Positions 14,590 through 22,199 of a stretch of 26,799 nucleotides of DNA are shown here, piece after piece (the first letter of the stretch is position 1; each line of letters begins with the position of its first letter). Origin of the DNA: Stenotrophomonas maltophilia (GTDB lineage Bacteria; Pseudomonadota; Gammaproteobacteria; Xanthomonadales; Xanthomonadaceae); NCBI GenBank assembly GCA_002387845.1, contig DGLB01000046.1, positions 51,620 through 78,418 of the forward strand, written 5' to 3'. Below the pieces are notes generated by a model that searched no databases, had not been told where the DNA came from, and worked only from the letters and a program-made list of their open reading frames with translations. The position numbers were made by a program, and so were the translations under genes.

Positions 14590-16521
14590 TCACTGCCTTC
14601 CTGCGTATCTCGTTTGCTCAGCAAAGCCATTATCGGACGCCCAGTCAGAAACAACCTTGAGTAGCTTTGCTGCGAAATCAGCTTTGTCGCTCGCGCCGCC
14701 GACAGGGCAGCAGTCCTCGCCGTTGAGCAGCTCCTGCATAAGCGACTCGACGGCATCTTGCATCTGCGGCTGCGCCTGCACTTGCAAGTACATTGCCAAC
14801 GGCTTTCCGTCGGTGCCTTCAGGTAGCGTCATCTTGCGCTCAAAATCAGGAACGCTGATCCGATGTCGCACGACGATTCCTAGCTTTCTGGTCTTGTCGA
14901 TCTCTTCCCAGATCTTTCCGTTTTCTGTCCATGCACCGCTGGCGTTTCCACTATCCACGTACGGCGAATCGGAATCATGAAGTACCCCGAACGGTATCTT
15001 GAAATGTCGCAGGACCTTGATCAAGGGGATAATCAGCGCCTTTCCCCTCGCCCTAACTGGCGTTACCTGACTGGCTATAGCCTTAGATGATTCCATGGCG
15101 GCTGCTATGAAGGCGGCGTGTTCCGTATCGCCTTCAACGATCACTGGATACGACCCAAAGAACACTTCAGAGAAACTTGGGTCTATGTGCTGAAGTGCCT
15201 GAAGCTTCTGTTTCTCGTCGCCCTCAAAGCCGACGTAATCTGAGCGATAGACTTTCGTCACTGTCGCTCCGCCGGTCGCCTCGCCCCGGTCCATGCGGAC
15301 AATCGTGGTGTGATCTTCAAACGGATTAACGAAATACGGCGAGTGCGTCGTGATTATGACCTGCCAGTCTCCGGCCTTTGCTAAGTCGTAAAGGTACCGC
15401 TGTGCAGCACGAGCAGCCATCGGATGCAGTGCATTCTCAGGTTCGTCTATCAGTAGGATGTATCCAGGGAACGCCACATCGCTTGGGTCGTCTGACTGCG
15501 GCCGGGGAGTTCCGCTGCTTCGCTCTTTGATGGCGGCCTCTGTTTCCGCAACCTGCTGCTTCGCCTTTTCCAATGCGGCCGGTTTAGCGAATTCGAGCGT
15601 CTTCTTCTGCTTGATCAACGTCTTGCGGAGTGCATCGAGCTCCACTTTGTCTCGTTCCATCTCGGACAGGACCTGAACCATTCCCCAAAAAAGCGTGCGC
15701 TTCGCACCGGTGCCTTGGCGCTTAGGGTCGGTTGTGGTCTTTCCATCGTGGATGCTTATTCTCGCGCCATCTTTGAGAAGCTTCTCAAATTCAAAGGATG
15801 GAGCGCTCGGTGACAGCGTAAGTGACACTGACAGGGCAGGAAAAACACCGCTAACTCCGCTCGCAACTCGGCTCGCAATCTGCGTGAAGTGATCAGCGTG
15901 GCCTTTTGCCAGGCCATCAACTCGGGTCTGGATTTCCTCGATTGCGTTTTGAAGCACCGACCCCTTCTGCAACACCTCTGTTGCTATCTCCGTCGACAGT
16001 GGCGTCAACGCCATCGCCAACAGCTGGGGCTGTGATGTGGTGGCGTCATCCAACGAGCCAATGCGAATGGGTTCGGGTAGCCGTGACCCAAATACAGAGT
16101 CGAATCCTCCGGCTTTTTCATCAGGGTCCCACCCGCCTGCGCCATCATTCAGTTGGGGTGACCAGGTTTCTCTCTTTCGCTTGAAGTCGTCCTCCGGTGA
16201 CCAAGACCAGCGGCTCTTCACGACGAGTAGCCCATCTCTTGGCACCTTCCACTTCTCATCGACGTTGCCGAGTCCCTGAGGGATGTGCACTTCCAGCACG
16301 ATCTCAGAGTGATCGTCTGGTGAAGCGTGCTGATGCCTATCAGCGTGTGTGAACGTCTGTTTTCCTCTTGCCAACTCGTACGCAGTGAGGACCGTTGACT
16401 TTCCGGCATTGTTCTTACCAACGAGGCACACAATCTGGTCGAGAGCTATTTCGACCGGCTCCGCACCGATGCAGCCAATGTTGCGGATAGAGATGCTCAA
16501 CAGCTTTGAACGTTGCTTCAT
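14590..16521 (-). CDS. OLD-family ATP-dependent endonuclease (ABC-type ATPase plus TOPRIM)
   Basis: A 643-residue protein. The N-terminal ATPase has Walker A GKNNAGKST (35-43), a signature-like GTGAKR (270-275), a charged helical segment that is probably coiled coil (about 285-335), Walker B ILLIDEPE (355-362) with LHP after it, and the H-loop TTHSPYF (391-397). The C-terminal TOPRIM nuclease has VEGDTE (E463) and the metal pair LHDSDSP (D516, D518). This order defines OLD nucleases, which act in phage defence and DNA processing. No UvrD-like helicase or reverse transcriptase is next to it, so it resembles the stand-alone class 1 rather than the Gabija (GajA/GajB) type. The start at 16521 follows AAAAGGAGAGG; upstream in-frame codons encode Arg/Pro-rich noise. 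GC content is lower than in the core genes. Confidence 0.9.
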   Translation of the reverse strand: MKQRSKLLSISIRNIGCIGAEPVEIALDQIVCLVGKNNAGKSTVLTAYELARGKQTFTHADRHQHASPDDHSEIVLEVHIPQGLGNVDEKWKVPRDGLLVVKSRWSWSPEDDFKRKRETWSPQLNDGAGGWDPDEKAGGFDSVFGSRLPEPIRIGSLDDATTSQPQLLAMALTPLSTEIATEVLQKGSVLQNAIEEIQTRVDGLAKGHADHFTQIASRVASGVSGVFPALSVSLTLSPSAPSFEFEKLLKDGARISIHDGKTTTDPKRQGTGAKRTLFWGMVQVLSEMERDKVELDALRKTLIKQKKTLEFAKPAALEKAKQQVAETEAAIKERSSGTPRPQSDDPSDVAFPGYILLIDEPENALHPMAARAAQRYLYDLAKAGDWQVIITTHSPYFVNPFEDHTTIVRMDRGEATGGATVTKVYRSDYVGFEGDEKQKLQALQHIDPSFSEVFFGSYPVIVEGDTEHAAFIAAAMESSKAIASQVTPVRARGKALIIPLIKVLRHFKIPFGVLHDSDSPYVDSGNASGAWTENGKIWEEIDKTRKLGIVVRHRISVPDFERKMTLPEGTDGKPLAMYLQVQAQPQMQDAVESLMQELLNGEDCCPVGGASDKADFAAKLLKVVSDWASDNGFAEQTRYAGRQ

Positions 16522-17415
16522 GTCTCCTCTCCTTTTCTCAGAGTCCCTTCGCCCGTCTCCGCCAGGCTCCTGAAGTGTCCTCCACGGGTCGGCAGGCAGC
16601 AACCACCCCCGGCGGCCTGGCTGGATGGGCGCGCGCGCACTCGTCTCCCCGCCACGCCTGCGCTCCTCATAGGGGGCTTTTTCTGCGTGCCTGCGGACAG
16701 CCCAAAGGACCGCCTGTGCAGCGCGCAGTGTCAGTCCAAGCGGACCGATGGACCCCTGCGGAAGCCTGCGCGGGTGGAGGTGGTGGAAGCGCTCCTGGGG
16801 CGGCCTCACGGCGGGGCGCATAGATCCAGAAAAGTTCAGGTGCCCATCGGAAACGGGTAACGGGGTAACGCCGTCTGCAAAAGGCGGCTGAAATCCTTGG
16901 GGCTCAACGGTTTCATGGCATTACTTTTCCGGGTAATTGAAGGTAATTTCGGACAGGTGGTGAAGTAATGTCATTGATTTAAAATGGATTTGTCATCTGG
17001 CCACATTACCTCCCCCGAAGGTAACTGGGTTGCCTCGACGTTATCCAAAAATTACCTTTGATAATTGATCATAAGTTTTTTATGTATAGGCAGGTTCGAC
17101 GGAAATTTCTGAGGCGCTACCTAAGTTACCTGTTCCCGATGGCCACCTAAAAAATCGCGACTAATGCGACGAAAGGGGCCCATCCTCACTTCCGCCGCGC
17201 CTATCTTCTGCCAGACTAGGCTGTCCGACAGCTCTCCGTCTGTGCAGCGTTGTGCTGCGAACAGGTACCCCGCCTTGGCCATAAACTGAGGTCCAGCCGA
17301 TACGTCGCTTCGCCAGGGACATTTCGGCTCGGTGCGTGGTAAGGAGATCGATGGTTGTCGCGTGGCCATCGGCATTGGACATTGAGCGAAGGGCTGAAAC
17401 AGGAGTGCCAAAGGA
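16522..17415. other. Long non-coding divergent region of the island
   Basis: No credible gene is seen in 894 bases between the divergent OLD and nuclease genes. The first 300 bases are GC-rich with short unsupported frames on both strands. The middle (16830-17150) is AT-richer and carries the inverted repeat and GGTAAY motifs listed separately. The last 250 bases contain minus-strand frames of up to 96 codons, but no ribosome binding site or recognisable motif, so they may be the remains of a lost gene. Confidence 0.5.
16836..17150. repeat. Inverted repeats of about 37 bp around an AT-rich segment with many GGTAAY motifs
   Basis: The reverse complement of 16836-16872 (GGCGTTACCCCGTTACCCG onward to GGGCACCTGA) matches 17113-17150 (GGCGCTACCTAAGTTACCTG onward to GGCCACCTAA) with about eight differences and one indel. 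The 240 bases between are AT-rich and contain further GGTAAT, GGTAAC and ATTACC words on both strands, at about 16922-16948 and 17005-17060. The layout resembles an iteron-type origin or an operator array of a phage or satellite, but no cognate protein gene is present. Confidence 0.6.
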
Positions 17416-18702
17416 ATGACCAGCGCACGGCGGCATGAACGCGGAGACTATGCAGAGGCAGCCAAAATTCTCTGGATGATTAAAGAGGACGATGAGCGGC
17501 TTGACTTGGTACTTCGTCTGCAGCGATACGTGATTAGAAGCATCACCCAGTGTGAACGACGAGTACCAAAACTGCGGAAAGGGCGCGCCCGCCTCAAAAG
17601 ATGCCTGGCCCGCAGGCTGGCTAAGGAGCGGGCTCAGGTCGTCAAGGACCTTGTCGCTGGGGTTGATTTAAGAATCAAGGCGATACATCACGAACTATTC
17701 CTTTGGCGTTGCCTTGGCGACGGCATCGCCTTCATCTATCAATCGAAGTATGCGCTGAAACACCTGTTCTATGACGGTGAGTACAGGGTTAAGCAGGGTC
17801 CCGGCTTTATTTCCGGCAAGAGTGGCTTCCGCAAAGAATTCAAGATGCTGAAAAAGGGCATCGAGATGAGTGTGCCCGTTGTGCTTGCCGATCTAACCAA
17901 CGTGATACGACACGGCGATCTTTGCGCACTTGCGGGTCCTGATCCTTTGATCGTCGAAATGAAGTCGTCCGGCAACACCAACGCGCGGATGGATCGCCAG
18001 ATATCAGGAATTAAGGAAATCGCCCAGTTCTTTGCTAGGGACTTTGCTGAATCTTTTCGCGGAATGCCGAACGTGCATCGGGTAGAGTTGCTGCCGGATG
18101 AGGCGGTTCACTCAGCGCTCGCTAACGAGTGCATGAGCGAGGCGCTCGCGGGCGGCTGGTCAGTTCGGCATCCAGAGGAAGGGCTGACCTACTTGGCATT
18201 CACTTCCGAATTTGCGGACGAGCCCGCCAGAATGGAGGGGCTTCTCAGCAGTGAAGCTGGACCTGGGAAGATCGCTTTTTTCCTTTCGCCTGATGAGAGT
18301 TGGTTGCCCGCATACCCCTTCTCGCTGTCATTCACGCCCTCCAATCTGCTTCCGTTTGTACGTGGGACCCTCTGCCTTGCTGTGTTCATCGACGCCCTGG
18401 TGTTGCTGCGTTTGATGCGAGAGCGAGGCATGGGGGCTTGGGGAATAATGGATGGAACTTGGGCGTTCCAGATCACGAGAAGTGAGGCCGATCCCTCCCA
18501 AGGAATGTTCAGAGTAAGCGAGCGAAACTTCGGGCGAATCGGTTGCGAATTTCAGTCTCTGGTCTGGTGGATAGAGGCCCAAGCAGTGCTTTGGGATGGG
18601 GCTGAGAAGTTGGTCCCATCTTTGGAGGACGTGCCATATCAAGAGGTGCCTAGGGACTGGCTTGAGTTGACGTGTTGTTTCGCCGACTTAACTGATCGGT
18701 GA
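17416..18702 (+). CDS. Putative PD-(D/E)XK nuclease, unrecognised family
   Basis: A 428-residue protein that I cannot assign to a named family. A basic, helical N-terminal part (about 45-75, PKLRKGRARLKRCLARRL) precedes a probable restriction-endonuclease-like core: HHELFLWRCLGDGIAFIYQS (E93), then VIRHGDLCAL (D168), then PLIVEMKSS (E181 and K183), then a helix with RQISGIKEI. The GD-x(n)-VEMK arrangement is the classic PD-(D/E)XK signature. Residues 250-428 contain aromatic-rich segments with no known motif. AGGAG at 17401-17405 and AAGGA directly before the ATG support the start. It is divergent from the OLD-family nuclease, 894 bases away, and is followed by an integrase relic. I infer a DNA- or RNA-cutting defence or mobile-element role. 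Confidence 0.65.
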   Translation: MTSARRHERGDYAEAAKILWMIKEDDERLDLVLRLQRYVIRSITQCERRVPKLRKGRARLKRCLARRLAKERAQVVKDLVAGVDLRIKAIHHELFLWRCLGDGIAFIYQSKYALKHLFYDGEYRVKQGPGFISGKSGFRKEFKMLKKGIEMSVPVVLADLTNVIRHGDLCALAGPDPLIVEMKSSGNTNARMDRQISGIKEIAQFFARDFAESFRGMPNVHRVELLPDEAVHSALANECMSEALAGGWSVRHPEEGLTYLAFTSEFADEPARMEGLLSSEAGPGKIAFFLSPDESWLPAYPFSLSFTPSNLLPFVRGTLCLAVFIDALVLLRLMRERGMGAWGIMDGTWAFQITRSEADPSQGMFRVSERNFGRIGCEFQSLVWWIEAQAVLWDGAEKLVPSLEDVPYQEVPRDWLELTCCFADLTDR

Positions 18703-18740
18703 GACGCCTCGCGCAGACGGAGACCAGCAAATCGATTCCA

Positions 18741-19315
18741 CTAAAGGGCGGAGCGGTGCAACGACTCGGGACGAAGCTGCGTGTATCGCTTCAGTTCGTT
18801 CCAAGATTCATGCAGCGTAACGGCCGCTACCTCTGGAATGTCATATCCCTGCTCAAACAGTCTTGAGGTGGCCTCATGCCGCAAGTCGCGGAAGCACAGG
18901 TCATCAATGGCCAGCCGGATGCACGCGCGGGAGAATGCGGTGCCTATGGACTTAGAGTTGAACGGGAAAATGCGGTCCCCGCCGGCCATACGCGGCTGTC
19001 GATCAACAATGTTCCAGGCATCACGCAGAAGGGGGAGTAGCTTGTGGTTTCCTGCCTTTTTGCGGGTGTGCTTTGCATCACGTAGCAGCGCAGTACGCGT
19101 GCCAACGTCAATGTCGGACCAAAGTAGGCTGGTGATTTCACCCTCTCGCTTCGCAGATAGGATTGCAAATTCGATGATGTCCACCGTCGGAATTCGAGAT
19201 CGCCAATCGACTTGGGACAAGTAGTTGCGCAGCCGTTGCGCCTCCAGACTGGTCGCCGGCGGTCTCGCCGCTTGGACTTGCCCACCAGCTCAGGCAGAGG
19301 TTGGGGCGGTCGCGC
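18741..19315 (-). pseudogene. Tyrosine recombinase (integrase), frameshifted and N-terminally truncated
   Basis: The C-terminal catalytic domain is intact in one frame of about 160 codons: REGEITSLLWSDID (first Arg), RDAKHTRKK (Lys), FRDLRHEATSRLFEQG (Arg of the HxxR box, whose His is replaced by Arg), VTLHESWNELKRYTQL (second His and the Tyr nucleophile). Upstream coding continues as LPELVGKSKRRDRR in a different frame, joined by a one-base shift at about 19255, and ends at a TAG near 19317. The N-terminal core-binding and arm-binding domains are missing. It lies 494 bases from the start of dusA, a common target of island integrases. I infer it is the remains of the integrase that inserted the island; it is not expected to work. 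Confidence 0.82.
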
Positions 19316-19425
19316 CTACGCGACTATGTCGGCGTACACACCGCTCACCATCTTCCGGATGATCGAGGGCGGGGTGGACGTGAATGGGCCCTGCGTTCTC
19401 GCCGACACAATCAGCGTACCGCGCG

Positions 19426-19572
19426 GGTAGCGCCGGTCAACAGACGATGGCCGGTAATGCTGATCGGCGTGGTAACGACTGACTATCAACGCAGAGGCGC
19501 GTCTCCATTCAGAGGTCATGCGTTACAGCATTGATGGTTGATATCGGTCGTCGTCTGTCGACCGACGCTACC
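19426..19572 (+). repeat. SMAG-ended repeat, right copy, complete
   Basis: It begins GGTAGCGCCGGTC and ends GACCGACGCTACC, so the two ends are inverted SMAG halves around a core of about 75 bases. It is the only copy in the window with both ends intact, and is a direct repeat of 13163-13301. The paired-SMAG layout resembles a small non-autonomous element. Confidence 0.78.
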
Positions 19573-19581
19573 GAAGCAGGC

Positions 19582-19716
19582 CAACCTGCAGCAGCCGAAA
19601 CCGCGGCAGTCCCAGGCGCAGCAGCCCCAAGCGCAGCAGCCGAACCCGCAGTGGTCGCAATCGAAGCAGCAGTAACCGTAGCAGCAACACCCCAATCGAT
19701 CCCAACCCAATGCGGC
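19582..19716. repeat. 15-bp imperfect tandem repeat
   Basis: Seven units in exact 15-base register (for example CCAGGCGCAGCAGCC, CCAAGCGCAGCAGCC and GTAACCGTAGCAGCA), followed by two weaker ones. The array starts 10 bases after the right SMAG-ended repeat and is rich in GCAGCAGCC. Confidence 0.75.
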
Positions 19717-19808
19717 AGCCCACCACCCCCAAAAGCCACCATTCACCCCAGGCAGGTAAACTATTGATTGCGCGGGCAAACCCCGCCCCCAATCAGCCCC
19801 ACCTGCCC

Positions 19809-20825
<1,017 letters not shown>

Positions 20826-20859
20826 CCTGAACGGGCGTGACCGCTGTCACGGCCGTCGC

Positions 20860-20889
20860 TTGATCCTTTTGGCGTTTTCCCGCTATGGT
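20860..20889 (+). promoter_or_regulatory. Candidate sigma70 promoter upstream of the phoPQ region
   Basis: TTGATC (20860-20865) and TATGGT (20884-20889) are separated by 18 bases, 34 bases after the dusA stop. It would direct a leader of about 155 bases before the small exported protein gene. Confidence 0.5.
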
Positions 20890-20903
20890 TCACTTAGATG
20901 AAC
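20888..20903. promoter_or_regulatory. Operator-like dyad overlapping the upstream promoter
   Basis: GTTCA and TGAAC are separated by six bases and overlap the end of the -10 element and the expected start of transcription. A repressor or PhoP itself could bind here; the half-site GTTCA is not the enterobacterial PhoP box, so the binder is unknown. Confidence 0.4.
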
Positions 20904-21016
20904 GTAGCCACGGGGCACCCGGAAAAGTTCAGACCGGATTCACTGCGTAAAACCAAGAATTTGCAAAAGATTCGTAAAGCGCTGGCCCAACGCCCGCACT
21001 TCCCGATTCACAACTT

Positions 21017-21045
21017 TTGAACGTTTTGACGCCGTCCGCTAGGAT
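21017..21045 (+). promoter_or_regulatory. Sigma70 promoter giving a probable leaderless transcript
   Basis: TTGAAC (21017-21022) and TAGGAT (21040-21045) are spaced by exactly 17 bases. The ATG of the next gene begins 8 bases after the -10 element, so transcription would start at or next to the start codon. Confidence 0.6.
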
Positions 21046-21052
21046 CGAACCG

Positions 21053-21421
21053 ATGCTCTTCGTGACCCGCCACCGCCGCCTTGCTGTCGCCGCCCTGCTG
21101 GCAACGGGTGCCGTCGCTGCTGTTGGCAGTGCCAGTGCCCAGGTGCCGCCGCCGGACCCGGCGCGGGCCGAGGCCATGCGGGCCGCGCGTAGTGCGCCGC
21201 AGGAGCGGTCGCTGTCCGACGCCGTGCGTCGGGTCCAGCGCACCACCGGCGGCCACATCCTGGGGGCGGAACGGGTGCCGTTCGACGGGCGGGACATCAA
21301 CCGCGTGAAGTACATGGATGACCGCGGTCGCGTCCGCTACATGGACGACCCGGCGCAGCCACGTTCACAGCCCCGCACGCCCCGGTCGGATATGTCATCA
21401 CTACGCGGCGATAACCCCTGA
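21053..21421 (+). CDS. Small exported protein preceding phoPQ
   Basis: A 122-residue protein with signal peptide MLFVTRHRRLAVAALLATG and a likely cut after GSASA. The mature part is Pro/Arg-rich with a central RSLSDAVRRVQRTTGGHILGAERV segment followed by INRVKYMDDRGRVRYMDD. Such a pattern (short helix, then DGR-type hairpin) is reminiscent of PepSY-like domains, which fits a periplasmic protein placed in front of a two-component system. An upstream in-frame ATG at 21017 would put the signal peptide 12 residues inside and lies in the promoter, so I chose 21053. It is 71 bases ahead of phoP and probably co-transcribed; a role in signal input to PhoQ is conjecture. Confidence 0.75.
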   Translation: MLFVTRHRRLAVAALLATGAVAAVGSASAQVPPPDPARAEAMRAARSAPQERSLSDAVRRVQRTTGGHILGAERVPFDGRDINRVKYMDDRGRVRYMDDPAQPRSQPRTPRSDMSSLRGDNP

Positions 21422-21492
21422 ACAGGGATAGTTGGCCGTCAACAACGAAATCCACTGGCCCCAGGCCACACCCAGGACACTAGGGAGAGTTC

Positions 21493-22179
21493 ATGCGTAT
21501 CCTTCTGGTCGAAGACGAAGCCCCGCTGCGGGAAACACTGGCAGCCCGGCTCAAGCGCGAAGGCTTTGCCGTCGATGCTGCGCAGGACGGTGAGGAAGGG
21601 CTGTACATGGGCCGCGAAGTGCCGTTCGACGTCGGCATCATTGACCTGGGCCTGCCCAAGATGTCGGGCATGGAACTGATCAAGGCGCTGCGTGACGAAG
21701 GCAAGAAGTTCCCGGTGCTGATCCTTACCGCACGTTCCAGCTGGCAGGACAAGGTGGAAGGCCTCAAGCAAGGGGCTGACGACTACCTGGTCAAGCCGTT
21801 CCATGTCGAGGAACTCCTCGCCCGCGTCAACGCGCTGCTGCGCCGCGCCGCTGGCTGGAGCAAGCCGACCCTGGAATGCGGTCCGGTGGCACTGGACCTT
21901 GCCGCACAGACGGTCAGCGTCAATGGCAGCAACGTGGACCTCACCAGCTACGAGTACAAGGTGCTGGAATACCTGATGATGCATGCCGGTGAACTGGTCT
22001 CGAAGGCCGACCTCACCGAACACATCTATCAGCAGGATTTCGACCGCGACTCGAACGTGCTGGAAGTGTTCATCGGCCGCCTGCGCAAGAAGCTGGACGC
22101 CGATGGCGAGCTCAAGCCGATTGAAACCGTGCGTGGCCGCGGCTACCGCTTCGCGATTCCGCGCACCAACGAAGGCTGA
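21493..22179 (+). CDS. phoP: PhoP-type response regulator
   Basis: OmpR/PhoP-family regulator of 228 residues. The receiver domain (1-120) has the acidic pair E7/D8 in VEDE, the phosphorylated D51 in IIDLGLPKMSG, the Thr of LILTARSSW and the Lys of DDYLVKPF. The C-terminal winged helix (about 130-225) includes LTSYEYKVLEYLMMHAGELVSK and FIGRLRKKL, ending VRGRGYRF. Overall it reads like the PhoP of Xanthomonas and Stenotrophomonas, which controls virulence, low-Mg2+ adaptation and polymyxin resistance; those roles are from the family, not from this sequence. The ribosome binding site GGGAGAG is just ahead of the start. phoQ follows 20 bases later. Confidence 0.92.
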   Translation: MRILLVEDEAPLRETLAARLKREGFAVDAAQDGEEGLYMGREVPFDVGIIDLGLPKMSGMELIKALRDEGKKFPVLILTARSSWQDKVEGLKQGADDYLVKPFHVEELLARVNALLRRAAGWSKPTLECGPVALDLAAQTVSVNGSNVDLTSYEYKVLEYLMMHAGELVSKADLTEHIYQQDFDRDSNVLEVFIGRLRKKLDADGELKPIETVRGRGYRFAIPRTNEG

Positions 22180-22199
22180 GATCCAACGTTGGCGATTGC

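Larger units (their letters stand above)
19316..19808. other. Gene-free segment between integrase relic and dusA
   Basis: These 493 bases hold about 110 bases of unassigned sequence, the right SMAG-ended repeat and a 15-bp tandem repeat array, then about 120 bases before dusA. No gene with start signals is visible. A frame reading QQPKPRQSQAQQ, which ends at 19675, could be the Gln-rich tail of a lost gene or merely a product of the tandem repeat. Confidence 0.5.

Noticed and set aside
17121..17436. Minus-strand frames of 90-96 codons upstream of the putative nuclease gene.
   Set aside because: Three frames are open over the same stretch, none has a ribosome binding site or motif, and the amino-acid patterns shift between frames. 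At most this is a decayed gene.
14590..18702. OLD nuclease plus neighbouring gene considered as a Gabija system.
   Set aside because: The second gene has no helicase motifs (no Walker A, no UvrD signatures), is divergent and is 894 bases away, so it is not GajB.
19516..19792. Minus-strand frames over the tandem repeat that read as Cys-rich or Leu-rich pentapeptide repeats.
   Set aside because: The periodic peptides follow automatically from a 15-bp tandem repeat in any frame; there is no start signal or conserved fold, so no gene is called.
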